A program made the position numbers and the translations under genes. A stretch of DNA of 64,000 nt from Mucilaginibacter terrae (GTDB taxonomy: Bacteria; Bacteroidota; Bacteroidia; Sphingobacteriales; Sphingobacteriaceae). Shown here in pieces: positions 1 through 8,084 of this stretch. The stretch lies in the NCBI RefSeq assembly GCF_031951985.1, contig NZ_JAVLVU010000001.1, positions 2,170,001 through 2,234,000 of the forward strand, written 5' to 3'. How positions within the stretch are numbered: the stretch's first letter is position 1; each line of letters starts with the position of its first letter. Below the pieces are notes generated by a model. The model searched no databases, had not been told where the DNA came from, and worked only from the letters and a program-made list of their open reading frames with translations.

Positions 1-1
1 T

Positions 2-736
2 TTGCCCGATACCGAGGTTATTATTATGCCCGTGGGCGGCGGCGGTTTGGCAGCCGGTGTAGGCAGCTTTTTTAAGCAAATAAAATCCGGGGTAAAGCTT
101 ATCGGCATCGAACCAGATGGAGCACCATCAATGGTTGAGGCCATTCGCCGGGGGCAGCCTTATACCCTTTCGCAAATTAACCGTTTTGTTGATGGTGCCG
201 CGGTAAAACGTGTAGGCGCGTTAACGTACCAGGTTTGCAGCGAAATACTGGACGATATGCTATCAGTACCTGAGGGCAAGGTTTGCACTACCATACTGAA
301 ATTATACAACGAGGATGCCATTGTAGTTGAACCTGCGGGTGCCTTATCGGTATCAGCCTTAGATTTGGTTAAAGACCAGATAAAGGGTAAAAAAATAGTA
401 TGCGTAATTAGCGGTGGCAATAATGACATTGACCGCATGGGCGAAATTAAAGAACAATCGTTATTGTACGAAGGCCTGAAGCATTACTTTATCGTACGTT
501 TTCCGCAACGCCCGGGTGCTTTAAAACTGTTTGTAAACGAAGTTTTAGGCCCGTATGATGATATTACCCGTTTCGAATTCATTAAAAAAACCGAGCGCGA
601 ACGTGGCCCTGCCCTGGTAGGCATCGAACTAAAAAGCGCCGAGGATTACCCTGCCCTGCTGCAACGCATGAAAGATTATAAATTTGATGTGATAGAGGTA
701 AATCAGGATCAGACTCTGTTTGAATATCTGGTATAG
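2..736 (+). CDS. ilvA: Threonine ammonia-lyase (threonine deaminase), 3' part only
   Basis: This is the C-terminal 244 residues of a PLP enzyme that deaminates threonine to 2-oxobutanoate, the first step of isoleucine synthesis. The 5' end lies outside the window. The start of the visible part holds the glycine-rich loop PVGGGGLAAG that binds the PLP phosphate, and SGGNND sits near residues 138-143. From about residue 155 to the end is a single ACT-like regulatory domain (FPQRPGALKLFVNEVLGP onward), the usual site of isoleucine feedback. One ACT-like domain fits the shorter, roughly 400-residue form of the enzyme. No downstream partner gene is on this strand. The identification is secure; only completeness is lost. 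Confidence 0.93.
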   Translation: MPDTEVIIMPVGGGGLAAGVGSFFKQIKSGVKLIGIEPDGAPSMVEAIRRGQPYTLSQINRFVDGAAVKRVGALTYQVCSEILDDMLSVPEGKVCTTILKLYNEDAIVVEPAGALSVSALDLVKDQIKGKKIVCVISGGNNDIDRMGEIKEQSLLYEGLKHYFIVRFPQRPGALKLFVNEVLGPYDDITRFEFIKKTERERGPALVGIELKSAEDYPALLQRMKDYKFDVIEVNQDQTLFEYLV

Positions 737-764
737 TTCCATTTCATAAATAACATATCCAACA

Positions 765-859
765 TGTCATCTCGAACGATAGTGAGAGATCCTGTTGATG
801 ATGCAAGATATATAACCGGCATTATCGAACAAGATTTCTCGTTATCACTCGAAATGACA
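765..859. repeat. Palindromic intergenic repeat, divergent REP-like copy
   Basis: An imperfect inverted repeat fills the gap between convergent ilvA and the ABC ATPase gene. The left arm begins TGTCATCTCGAACGATAGTG and the right arm ends with CTCGAAATGACA. The outer TGTCAT/ATGACA ends match those of the other REP-like copies in this window, but the inner sequence differs, so I treat it as a separate subfamily. It could fold when transcribed from either side and may help end both transcripts. Confidence 0.7.
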
Positions 860-878
860 TTTTTTGTTTTCGTCTTCC

Positions 879-1880
879 TTAAAACTCCAGATGCTTACTC
901 ACCCTCACATTCAAATGGCTGTAATTATCAAACAAGCCAGGTTCGGGGTTGGTAAGGTGTATTTCGATTGGGCCGTATTCTAAATATATGGCCTCGTGCG
1001 AGCCTTTAAAAAGAATTTCTTTGATACTCCAGTCAATGTTTTCGCCCGAACTTACTGGTTTAATCCATTCGGGATATATCACCACTTTTTCCTTTACAGC
1101 CTTAATGCGCAGCGCACGGGCTTCTTCGCGTAGCAGTACGTTGCAGTTGGAGAGTAAACGTGCGGTATAAAGGTTTTGTGGTTCATTATACAATTTCTTT
1201 GGTGAACCACTTTCAAGCACGCTACCGTTTTGAATTACCACCAGTTCATCGGCCATGGAGAGTACTTCGGTTGGGTCGTGCGATACGATGATGACCGTTA
1301 TGCCGGTTTGCTTTACAATTTGGCGTATGTCTTGCTGCAAGCCATCTCTAAACGTGGTATCAACCTGGTTAAAAGGTTCATCTAACAGCAACACCTTAGG
1401 CCGTGTAATTAAGGCGCGGGCAATGGCTACACGTTGTTTTTCACCACCGCTCAGGTCGGCCACACGCTTATCAGCCAGGTGAAACATGTTGAGCTGGCGC
1501 AGCACCTTTTCGCTTTCTTCCTGCTTAGCTTTAAGGTTGGTATTGGGCATAAGCGAAGCCACATTGTCCCAAACTTTGGCGTACAGGTTCAGATCATCGG
1601 TATGCTGGGTTACCATTTTCATGGCATCATGGCCGGGTATCAGCTTTTCAACAGGGCCCCAAACGCGTTCGCCCTGAAACCTAACTTCTCCCGAATCGGG
1701 CGATAGCAAACCAAAAAGTAATTTAAGCAGGGTACTTTTACCGCTGCCGCTTTCTCCAATAATAGCAGTAATTTTGCCCTGCTGTATGGTTAAATTAACT
1801 TCTTTAACGCCCGACTGCTGTTTGCCGGGATATACTTTATTAATTGAAATAGCCTGTAAAAAAGGGGTAGAATCTGCCAT
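879..1880 (-). CDS. ABC transporter ATP-binding protein, PotA/FbpC-like
   Basis: A cytoplasmic ATPase subunit of an ABC importer-type transporter, 333 residues from the chosen start MADSTPF; an ATG nine codons further upstream is in frame but adds an unlikely N-terminus. All nucleotide-binding motifs are present: Walker A GESGSGKST, a Q-loop in KMVTQH, signature LSGGEKQRVAIARAL, Walker B VLLLDEPF and H-loop SHD. About 90 residues follow the ATPase domain and resemble a small TOBE-like regulatory region, as in spermidine, ferric iron or sulfate importers. No permease or binding protein is next to it, so the substrate cannot be read from context. It is a single gene, separated from the outer-membrane gene upstream by a terminator. 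Confidence 0.82.
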   Translation of the reverse strand: MADSTPFLQAISINKVYPGKQQSGVKEVNLTIQQGKITAIIGESGSGKSTLLKLLFGLLSPDSGEVRFQGERVWGPVEKLIPGHDAMKMVTQHTDDLNLYAKVWDNVASLMPNTNLKAKQEESEKVLRQLNMFHLADKRVADLSGGEKQRVAIARALITRPKVLLLDEPFNQVDTTFRDGLQQDIRQIVKQTGITVIIVSHDPTEVLSMADELVVIQNGSVLESGSPKKLYNEPQNLYTARLLSNCNVLLREEARALRIKAVKEKVVIYPEWIKPVSSGENIDWSIKEILFKGSHEAIYLEYGPIEIHLTNPEPGLFDNYSHLNVRVSKHLEF

Positions 1881-1904
1881 CGGGGTAAAGATACATAAAA
1901 GCAC

Positions 1905-1933
1905 CAAAGGCCACCTGTAACAGGCAGCCTTTG
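1905..1933 (-). terminator. Rho-independent terminator of the outer-membrane protein gene
   Basis: The arms CAAAGGCCACC and GGCAGCCTTTG enclose a 7-base loop. Read on the minus strand, the hairpin follows the stop at 1957 and leads into a T-rich stretch (TGCTTTTATG). The same arms, including the same internal mismatch, recur in the terminator at 13707-13736. Confidence 0.75.
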
Positions 1934-1956
1934 TATAAATATTATGAATGGTGTGT

Positions 1957-2841
1957 TTAAAATCCTAACATAATACCGAATGAGAAGTTACGTAGTCCGT
2001 TTTGCACAGGGGTGTCAAACATGTCGTTAAAGTAGTACTTACCGTACACGCCCCATGCACCGTAACCCAGGCGGGCGGTCATGCCGTAGCGCCACTTGGT
2101 ATAGTGGTAGTTGTCGTTGAATTTTTGCTTGCCGTTTTCGTCGCTTATTTGTTTTACGCGGCCGTTGTAAAGCACGCCCAGCATTGGCCCACCGGCTATA
2201 TGGAAGCGTTTGCCTTCGCTGTCTACATGGCTTCTCCAGTCAAACGTTAATGGTATGCGAAAGTAGCTTGAGGTAAAACGGTTCTTGCTGTAATCTCTGG
2301 CATCTTGAGTGTATACTAAACCTACATCACCGGGCTGTTCTTTCTGTATAGTTATATCTTCACGCAGGCGGAAGTGAGTCCAGTCTAAACCACCTGATAC
2401 GTAAATTCGGAACGCACTGTTAAAACGGTAACCAACTTGTATAAAATCAAACCCTACGTTGCTGCTTTTCCATGAGCGGTAGCGCAAAAAGTTATTTTGC
2501 GGCGACAGGTTAAAACTGCCATTGTCAACCAGTGTAGCTAAACCTAAATCTAAACGCGACAGGGTTAATCCCCATGAAAAACCGGGAGCTTTTGATGGCT
2601 TATCTTCTGACTTAACCGTATCACGACGGTTAACCGAAACAGAGCCTGCATCCTCGCCCTTGCCAAAGCTAAATCTAAAGCCACGGCGTTTCGATTTAAT
2701 GGTATCGGTACGTACCTGCACGGTATCGCCCTTATCATTAGTAGTAACGGTTGTTTTAGTGGTAGTTGTGGTAGTGGTTGATTGTGCAAACACACCTGTG
2801 GCTGCCGCGCACACCAGGGCGGTAAGTAATAAGCGTTTCAT
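1957..2841 (-). CDS. Outer-membrane beta-barrel protein (PorT-like)
   Basis: A 294-residue exported protein. It has an N-terminal signal peptide (MKRLLLTALVCAAATGVFAQ), a Thr-rich linker that begins with a run of seven Thr, and then a C-terminal region of alternating polar and aromatic residues ending in GIMLGF. That terminal Phe is typical of outer-membrane barrels. It is the last gene of a three-gene set after an ECF sigma factor and a membrane anti-sigma-like protein, 28 bases after the latter. The barrel may be a target or a sensor of that sigma system, but this is inferred from gene order only. The family assignment is general; no substrate can be assigned. Confidence 0.78.
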   Translation of the reverse strand: MKRLLLTALVCAAATGVFAQSTTTTTTTKTTVTTNDKGDTVQVRTDTIKSKRRGFRFSFGKGEDAGSVSVNRRDTVKSEDKPSKAPGFSWGLTLSRLDLGLATLVDNGSFNLSPQNNFLRYRSWKSSNVGFDFIQVGYRFNSAFRIYVSGGLDWTHFRLREDITIQKEQPGDVGLVYTQDARDYSKNRFTSSYFRIPLTFDWRSHVDSEGKRFHIAGGPMLGVLYNGRVKQISDENGKQKFNDNYHYTKWRYGMTARLGYGAWGVYGKYYFNDMFDTPVQNGLRNFSFGIMLGF

Positions 2842-2869
2842 GGTTACAGTTAAATTGAGAGCGTATATT

Positions 2870-3643
2870 TTATTTTTCTTTTTTTACTTTAATGAGGCCG
2901 AGGTTAAGCCCGGTAATGTTGGCATTGTCTTCATCGGTTTCGGTAAATTCTATAAATTTATCCTCACGTTTATCAACTGCCGCAACTACGGCATTAATTA
3001 TTCCACCTAAGGAATGTATACCGCGTTTCTTCTTTTTTTCAGGCTGCTGAGCCATTACAATAGCCGGGGCAACCGGATTAACAGTTTTTATGGCAGTTGG
3101 TTCTATATCGATGGTTTTTGCCGAGAGCGTCATTTCGGGAACAACCGGATTAGTAACAGCACTGGCAGGTACAGCAGCCAATACCTGTGTAGTTTGATCG
3201 TTTTCTATGGCTAAAGTGGCCTCTTTAATCACTTCCGGCTCTTTTAATATCTTAGCTTCCTGTTTTAATTGGGTTTGATGCTTTATAGCAGCAATGTTAT
3301 TTACCAATGGGCTTGCTACAATTCCAGGCTGTACATTACGCCTAACTACCGGTCTTTCAGTTTGATTTTCGGGCTCAGTTTGTTTAACCGCATTAGGTTT
3401 AGTAACACGGCTTGCAACCTGCCCCTGCTCAACCTTGGCCGGTTTATCCATCATAAACCAGGCACCTACCGATAGCATAAGCAATAAGGTAGCCGCTACG
3501 CTAAGACGAGGCGTCCATGCTCTTTTTTTTTCTCCGCCCAACCCGGCGTTTATATTATCCCATATATGAGCGGCTGGCTGCATTTCCAAACTACCCAGCT
3601 TCGAGCGGAATAGTTCATCTAATTCGTTATCCTGCATATTCAT
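2870..3643 (-). CDS. Probable anti-sigma factor or sigma-associated membrane protein
   Basis: A 257-residue protein with a cytoplasmic N-terminus (MNMQDNELDELFRSKLGSLE, then a conserved-looking HIWDNI motif), one transmembrane segment near residue 50 (LSVAATLLLMLSVGAWFMM) and a long low-complexity periplasmic part rich in Val, Pro, Ala, Lys and Thr. I chose the ATG at 3643 because TGGAGGG lies eight bases before it. That start overlaps the sigma gene end by 17 bases, which suggests translational coupling. The topology and position directly after an ECF sigma gene point to an anti-sigma role, but I do not see a clear zinc-binding anti-sigma motif. The ending NLGLIKVKKEK is basic. Confidence 0.65.
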   Translation of the reverse strand: MNMQDNELDELFRSKLGSLEMQPAAHIWDNINAGLGGEKKRAWTPRLSVAATLLLMLSVGAWFMMDKPAKVEQGQVASRVTKPNAVKQTEPENQTERPVVRRNVQPGIVASPLVNNIAAIKHQTQLKQEAKILKEPEVIKEATLAIENDQTTQVLAAVPASAVTNPVVPEMTLSAKTIDIEPTAIKTVNPVAPAIVMAQQPEKKKKRGIHSLGGIINAVVAAVDKREDKFIEFTETDEDNANITGLNLGLIKVKKEK

Positions 3644-4196
3644 ATTGCTTTCCCTCCAGTTGTTCAATCTTTTGTTTTAATAAAGTGCGCGCCCTCGATA
3701 GTTGCGACTTTGACGCGCCCTCGGTTATACCCACCATTTCGGCAATTTCGCGGTGCGAGTAGCCTTCAATGGCATACAGGTTAAATACCATACGGTAACC
3801 TGCGGGTAATTGCTGTATCATGGCCATCAGGTCTTTTGTTTCCAGGCTCGATGCCGCTGTTGCATTAACCGGCTGCTCGTAACCACTTTCTTCAATATCA
3901 ACCACCGTCATTTTATGATGCTTGCGATAGTACTCTATAGAGCTATGCACCATAATGCGGCGCATCCATCCTTCAAAGCTTCCATCGCCACGGTAATCGT
4001 TAATTTTTTGAAACACCCTGATGAAACCGTTCTGCAACATATCCTCCGCCTCCATTTTATCTACCGCATAGCGCATACAAACGGCCAGCATTTTCGGAGC
4101 AAACTGCTTATACAGCAACTCCTGCGCCTTGCGGTCGGCCAACTTGCATTTAGCAATGAGGTCTTCGGTTGAAAGTTTATGTTTTAGAAACAGCAT
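3627..4196 (-). CDS. RNA polymerase sigma factor, ECF (sigma-70) family
   Basis: A 189-residue ECF sigma factor. Region 2 spans about residues 20-95 (AQELLYKQFAPKMLAVCMRY, then AEDMLQNGFIRVF and FEGWMRRI). Region 4 spans about 125-180, with the helix-turn-helix IEGYSHREIAEMVGITEG and SRARTLLKQKI. The start at 4196 (MLFLKHKLS) fits the family better than an in-frame ATG seven codons upstream. It is followed with overlap by the anti-sigma-like gene and then the beta-barrel gene, so a cell-surface signalling unit is likely. Which promoters it recognises cannot be seen here. Confidence 0.9.
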   Translation of the reverse strand: MLFLKHKLSTEDLIAKCKLADRKAQELLYKQFAPKMLAVCMRYAVDKMEAEDMLQNGFIRVFQKINDYRGDGSFEGWMRRIMVHSSIEYYRKHHKMTVVDIEESGYEQPVNATAASSLETKDLMAMIQQLPAGYRMVFNLYAIEGYSHREIAEMVGITEGASKSQLSRARTLLKQKIEQLEGKQYEYAG

Positions 4197-4251
4197 TTGT
4201 AAGTAAGATGATAGCAACGGGGAAATGGTTGCATCACTTTATAAATATTTT

Positions 4252-4632
4252 TTAAAATTCGTCACCATCGCGTTCCAGCACTGTTTCGCCGGTTAAATAA
4301 AGGGTGTTATTTTCTATTTTGAAATCCCAGTCAATCGTATCAGCCCCCACATTCCGGAGATCGGAGCAGGTAAAAAAATAATCGATCTGGAACCGGCACC
4401 TGAAACGCCCGGTTAAACTGGCAACATCAAAAGATGGGTTGGCTACTTCAAAGGCATGTACCTCGGGCGAACCACCATCGTTACGGTGATACGCTTGCAG
4501 GGCCGAACACATTTGCGATCTTTTTTCAGGGTCGGCAAACAGGTTATTCAGGAAATCAGCAATTGGGGTATTACCATTTATTAAATTTTGCAAAAGGTCT
4601 TGCGTGCAATTAAACTCCAGTTTTTCGGCCAT
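4252..4632 (-). CDS. Conserved-looking hypothetical protein
   Basis: A 126-residue acidic soluble protein with no signal peptide, membrane segment or motif I recognise. It begins MAEKLEFNCTQDLLQNLING and ends ERDGDEF; the middle contains two Cys (MCSALQ and FTCSDL) and an FDVASLTGRFRCRFQIDYFF stretch likely to form beta strands. It is 55 bases upstream of the sigma gene on the same strand, so co-transcription is possible. The coding look (codon use like its neighbours, no overlap with another gene) supports a real gene; the function is unknown. Confidence 0.6.
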   Translation of the reverse strand: MAEKLEFNCTQDLLQNLINGNTPIADFLNNLFADPEKRSQMCSALQAYHRNDGGSPEVHAFEVANPSFDVASLTGRFRCRFQIDYFFTCSDLRNVGADTIDWDFKIENNTLYLTGETVLERDGDEF

Positions 4633-4687
4633 ATGATGAATATGGGTTAAATATATTGATTATGGGATATTTAAGCGCAACATACAT

Positions 4688-4725
4688 TTTGATTTATGTG
4701 TATAAATAATTAATTTTATACACAT
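4688..4725 (+). promoter_or_regulatory. vapBC promoter with overlapping palindromic operator
   Basis: A Bacteroidota-type promoter is readable: TTTG at 4688-4691, 19 bases, then TAATTTTA at 4711-4718 (one base off TAnnTTTG). A perfect 11-base inverted repeat, ATGTGTATAAA (4696-4706) and TTTATACACAT (4715-4725), overlaps the -7 element and the first two bases of the vapB start codon. Antitoxins of this class usually bind such a palindrome to repress their own operon. The expected transcription start falls within a few bases of the ATG, so the transcript may be leaderless. Confidence 0.65.
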
Positions 4726-4903
4726 GAGGACAAATATTGATATTGATGAGAAGCTGCTGGCTAAAGCACAAAAGCTGGGCAATATTAAAACCAAAAAATT
4801 GGCTGTTGAAAAAGCACTGGAATTGTTTGTAAGGTTAGAAAGTCAAAAAAGGTTACTTGATTTATGGGGTAAAGTAGAAATAGATGATGAAGTCTATCAA
4901 TAA
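4724..4903 (+). CDS. vapB: VapB-family antitoxin
   Basis: A 59-residue protein, MRTNIDIDEKLLAKAQKLGN and onward, ending KVEIDDEVYQ. The N-terminus is a typical ribbon-helix-helix DNA-binding fold (NIDIDEKLLAKA strand plus helix, then VEKALELFVRL as the second helix). The acidic C-terminal tail should block the toxin active site. The stop TAA shares one base with the ATG of the toxin gene, so the two are translationally coupled. It would repress through the palindrome at 4696-4725. Identification rests on size, fold pattern and the adjacent PIN toxin. Confidence 0.85.
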   Translation: MRTNIDIDEKLLAKAQKLGNIKTKKLAVEKALELFVRLESQKRLLDLWGKVEIDDEVYQ

Positions 4904-5307
4904 TGGAGGTTACGCTAATTGATACTTCGGTTTGGATAAACTTTTTTAAAGGTTTTGAAACTTCGGCAACATTGTATTTGAAAAGCAATTTAGGTATAAT
5001 TCCTATTGCTACTTGCCCAACTGTTTTACAGGAAACTTTGCAAGGACTTAAATCACAAAGTGAGGCCAATAGAATTGAATCTTATTTTGATGACATGATT
5101 CAGTTAGTTAATGACCCTTATGAATTAGCTATTGAAGCTGCTCAACTTTACCGAAAACTTCGCAAAAATGGAATCACTGTACGCAAACCCAATGATTGCC
5201 TCATAGCCACTTATGCCATTAAAAACAAAATACCAATACTGCATGATGATGTTGATTTTACCAACATTGCTCAAAAAACCAACCTGTTATTGGTAAATAC
5301 AGGTTAA
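4903..5307 (+). CDS. vapC: VapC-family PIN-domain ribonuclease toxin
   Basis: A 134-residue PIN-domain endoribonuclease toxin. The acidic metal-binding residues of the family are visible: Asp in LIDTSVWINFF near the start, Glu in TVLQETLQGL (about 47), and Asp in NDCLIATYA and LHDDVDF in the last third. Such toxins cut specific RNAs, often tRNA or rRNA, when the antitoxin is degraded; the target cannot be told here. The gene overlaps vapB by one base. The pair sits just upstream of the heme gene hemC on the same strand and looks like an accessory insertion. All catalytic positions seem intact, so the system should be functional. Confidence 0.88.
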   Translation: MEVTLIDTSVWINFFKGFETSATLYLKSNLGIIPIATCPTVLQETLQGLKSQSEANRIESYFDDMIQLVNDPYELAIEAAQLYRKLRKNGITVRKPNDCLIATYAIKNKIPILHDDVDFTNIAQKTNLLLVNTG

Positions 5308-5398
5308 ATATTGGTGTGAATATTATATCATAGTTGCATTTTACCGTCAATCAATCCTCACATTCTCATAAAAATTCCTTAAAACCCTGTGTAAAACT

Positions 5399-5406
5399 TA
5401 TTTTTG
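5399..5406 (+). promoter_or_regulatory. Putative -7 promoter element of hemC
   Basis: TATTTTTG matches the Bacteroidota -7 consensus TAnnTTTG exactly; no clear TTTG -33 box is seen about 19 bases upstream. If it is used, transcription would begin near 5412. An in-frame TTG at 5404 lies inside this element and so is unlikely to be the hemC start. Confidence 0.5.
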
Positions 5407-5427
5407 CTTGCAAATCAAAATACACAC

Positions 5428-7002
5428 TTGGACAGGACAGTTATTATAGGAACCCGGGGCAGCGAATTAGCCTTATGGCAAGCCCATTTTGTTAAGGATA
5501 GTTTAGCCAATATTGGTGTAACCGCCGAATTGAAAATTATTAAAACACAGGGCGACCGCATCCTGAACCTCAGCCTTGATAAACTCGAAGGCAAGGGCTT
5601 CTTTACCAAAGAACTGGAGGAAGAACTCATAGCCGGCACTATTGATATTGCCGTGCATTCGCACAAAGACCTGCCTACCGAGCATCCGCCGGGCTTAATT
5701 ATTGCTGCCGTATCTGAGCGCGAAGACCCATCGGAATATTTGATCATCCTTAAAGATTGTGTTGATGTAAAGCAAAAGCTGTCGGTTAAGTTTGGCGGTA
5801 CCGTGGGTACCTCGTCAAACCGCCGTAAAGCCCAGCTGCGTGCCCTGCGCCCCGATTTGGAAATGGACGACCTGCGCGGCAACGTGCCTACCCGTATAGG
5901 CAAACTGCGCAGCGAAAGTTACGATGCCATTATGTTGGCCAAAGCCGGTGTAGTGCGTTTGGGTATTGACCTGAGCGAGTTCCACGTAGAAGAATTAACG
6001 CCTACCGAGTTTGTACCCGCCCCTGCACAAGGTGCGCTGGCTATCCAGATCCGCGAAACCAATACCGATCTATTCGAAATATTACAAAAGCTTCATCACG
6101 CCGATGTAGCCGAGGCATTAGCCGTTGAGCGTACCGTGCTGAAAAGTTTCGGCGGCGGTTGCCACATGCCTTTGGGCTGCTACTGCCGTAAAAACGATGG
6201 CGAGTACCAGGTATTTACTTCTAAAGCCGATACGGAACACGACCTGCCCGACCGTATGTATATCAGCGCATCAAGTACAGTCGGACTGGTAGATAAGATT
6301 TTAGCCAAGTTTGATAAAGAACGCAAACTGGCCAGCAAAGTGTTTATCTCGCGCGAGTTACCGGCTTCAAGTTATTTCCGTCGCGTGTTGGAGAAGCATG
6401 ATGTGGAGATAGAAGCACGTTCGTTGATACGTACCGTGCCGGTAATGACCATTTTGAACGCCTATATATTACAGGATGTGGATTGGGTTTTCTTTACCAG
6501 TAAAAATGCGGTGGAATACTTCTTTCAGTTGAAACCGCAGTTTAGTCACCCTGTTAAGTTTGGCGTAATGGGCAGCGGATCGGAAGATATGTTGCGCCGT
6601 AACGGTCACTTTGCCGATTATGTGGGCGAAAGCGGTGATACTGCCGAAGTTGGTGCCGAGTTTGCCAAACTGGCTAATGGCCGCCATGTACTATTCCCTG
6701 GTGCCGAAAACCCGATGCGGAGCATCCATAAGGCACTATCGCCCGAAACCAAGATAGTTGATCTACCGGTTTACGAAACCGTATTGGAAGAAAGCGCCGA
6801 AGGTACGGATGCGGATATACTGGTGTTCACCAGCCCATCAAACGTAGAAGCTTACTTTAATGATAACCTGCTGGATAACAACCAGCGTGTAATAGCCATT
6901 GGCAAATCAACCGGCAGCAAATTAGAAGAAATGAATATAACCTACACCCTGCCTTTCTCGCCCGATGAGGTGGGACTGGCTGAGGCGGTGTTTGGATTGT
7001 AA
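5428..7002 (+). CDS. hemC: Hydroxymethylbilane synthase fused to uroporphyrinogen-III synthase
   Basis: A two-domain enzyme of about 524 residues. The HemC part (about 1-300) polymerises four porphobilinogens. It opens DRTVIIGTRGSELALWQ, has the basic substrate-binding stretch GTSSNRRKAQLRALRPD, and carries the dipyrromethane-cofactor Cys in FGGGCHMPLG (about residue 245). The remaining 220 residues (from KVFISRELPASSYFRRVLEK) have the HemD two-lobed pattern with VFFTSKNAVEYFF and LVFTSPSNVEAYF, and would close the ring to uroporphyrinogen III. There is no ATG at the N-terminus. I chose TTG at 5428 because it directly precedes the conserved start and because an earlier in-frame TTG lies inside the predicted promoter. 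hemB follows on the same strand. Confidence 0.9.
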   Translation: MDRTVIIGTRGSELALWQAHFVKDSLANIGVTAELKIIKTQGDRILNLSLDKLEGKGFFTKELEEELIAGTIDIAVHSHKDLPTEHPPGLIIAAVSEREDPSEYLIILKDCVDVKQKLSVKFGGTVGTSSNRRKAQLRALRPDLEMDDLRGNVPTRIGKLRSESYDAIMLAKAGVVRLGIDLSEFHVEELTPTEFVPAPAQGALAIQIRETNTDLFEILQKLHHADVAEALAVERTVLKSFGGGCHMPLGCYCRKNDGEYQVFTSKADTEHDLPDRMYISASSTVGLVDKILAKFDKERKLASKVFISRELPASSYFRRVLEKHDVEIEARSLIRTVPVMTILNAYILQDVDWVFFTSKNAVEYFFQLKPQFSHPVKFGVMGSGSEDMLRRNGHFADYVGESGDTAEVGAEFAKLANGRHVLFPGAENPMRSIHKALSPETKIVDLPVYETVLEESAEGTDADILVFTSPSNVEAYFNDNLLDNNQRVIAIGKSTGSKLEEMNITYTLPFSPDEVGLAEAVFGL

Positions 7003-7111
7003 ACCCCTCCCAACCCTCTCCGCCTAAGGCGGAAGGGCTTTAAAAGATGGGTGGATATTAAATACTAACAAAGTAAAAGTCCTCTCCTTTGGAGAGGATT
7101 TAGGAGAGGTT
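7003..7111 (+). repeat. Compound palindromic repeat between hemC and hemB
   Basis: The whole gap is made of repeat sequence. It has a CCCTCTCC stretch, the palindrome CCGCCTAAGGCGG, and a second hairpin CCTCTCCTTTGGAGAGG followed by ATTTAGGAGAGGTT. The last bases place GGAGAGG just before the hemB ATG, so the repeat may supply its ribosome-binding site. Related copies lie at 24099-24130, 24282-24319, 29889-29932 and 50378-50478. Confidence 0.75.
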
Positions 7112-8083
7112 ATGCTACAACGACCAAGAAGAAACAGAAAGAGTGAAGTGATTCGGCAGATGGTGCAGGAAACACATGTGAGTGCGGCAAATTTGATATT
7201 CCCGCTGTTTATTGTAGAGGGCGAAAATCAGAAAACCGAAGTTTCTTCGATGCCGGGTATTTTCCGGTATTCTATTGATAACCTGCTGCGTGAGGTGGAA
7301 AGCTGCATGAAGCTGGGATTGAAATCGTTCGATTTGTTCCCCAATATCGACGAGGCTTTAAAAGACCAGTACGCTACCGAAAGCCACCGCGATGGTAACC
7401 TATATCTGCGTGCCATCAGCGCGGTTAAGAAAGAGTTCCCCGAAGCATGTGTGGTAACCGACGTAGCCATGGACCCCTACAGCAGCGACGGCCATGACGG
7501 TATAGTACAAAACGGCGAAATACTGAACGATGAAACCTTGGAGGTTTTAGGCAAAATGGCTTTGGCCCACGCCCGTGCCGGTGCCGATATTATTGCACCG
7601 TCGGATATGATGGATGGCAGGGTAGGCTTCATCCGCAATGTGCTGGATGATAATGGTTTTACCGGCGTGTCTATTATGTCGTACACGGCTAAGTATGCCA
7701 GCGCATTTTACGGCCCGTTCCGCGATGCGTTGAACTCGGCACCTAAGTTTGGCGACAAAAAATCGTACCAAATGAACCCCGCCAATCAGCGCGAAGCACT
7801 AATTGAAGCCGAACTGGACGAAGCCGAAGGAGCCGATTTCCTGATGGTGAAACCCGGTTTACCATACCTCGACGTCATCAAACTTTTAAAAGATAACACC
7901 GAACTGCCCATTGCTGCCTACAACGTAAGCGGCGAATACGCCATGATTAAAGCTGCCGTGCAAAACGGCTGGTTAAACGAGCAACGCTCCGTAACCGAAG
8001 TATTGCTGAGTTTCCGCAGGGCAGGAGCATCGGCTATTTTAACTTACCATGCTAAAGAGGTGCTGGAGAATAAGTGGCTTTAA
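7112..8083 (+). CDS. hemB: Porphobilinogen synthase (delta-aminolevulinic acid dehydratase)
   Basis: A 323-residue enzyme that condenses two 5-aminolevulinate molecules into porphobilinogen. The two Schiff-base lysines are visible in SYTAKYASAFYGPFRDA (about residue 194) and FLMVKPGLPYLD (about 247). The region VVTDVAMDPYSSDGHDG lacks the three Cys of zinc enzymes, which fits a magnesium-dependent type. The length is normal. It lies between hemC-hemD and hemL, all on the plus strand, as part of the tetrapyrrole cluster. The ATG follows a GGAGAGG contributed by a repeat. Confidence 0.95.
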   Translation: MLQRPRRNRKSEVIRQMVQETHVSAANLIFPLFIVEGENQKTEVSSMPGIFRYSIDNLLREVESCMKLGLKSFDLFPNIDEALKDQYATESHRDGNLYLRAISAVKKEFPEACVVTDVAMDPYSSDGHDGIVQNGEILNDETLEVLGKMALAHARAGADIIAPSDMMDGRVGFIRNVLDDNGFTGVSIMSYTAKYASAFYGPFRDALNSAPKFGDKKSYQMNPANQREALIEAELDEAEGADFLMVKPGLPYLDVIKLLKDNTELPIAAYNVSGEYAMIKAAVQNGWLNEQRSVTEVLLSFRRAGASAILTYHAKEVLENKWL

Positions 8084-8084
8084 G

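Noticed and set aside
764..955. A 63-codon frame starting within a palindromic repeat
   Set aside because: It is made of repeat sequence plus the antisense 3' end of the ABC ATPase gene.
2522..3010. A 162-codon plus-strand frame opposite the outer-membrane and anti-sigma-like genes
   Set aside because: It is antisense to two well-supported genes, has low-complexity Val and Phe runs from complementary codons, and no start signal.
5404..5427. TTG at 5404 as the start of hemC-hemD
   Set aside because: It lies inside the best -7 promoter match, and the eight extra residues do not resemble HemC N-termini.
5415..5903. A 162-codon minus-strand frame inside hemC
   Set aside because: It is fully antisense to the conserved HemC domain and reads as Ser/Arg-rich shadow sequence.
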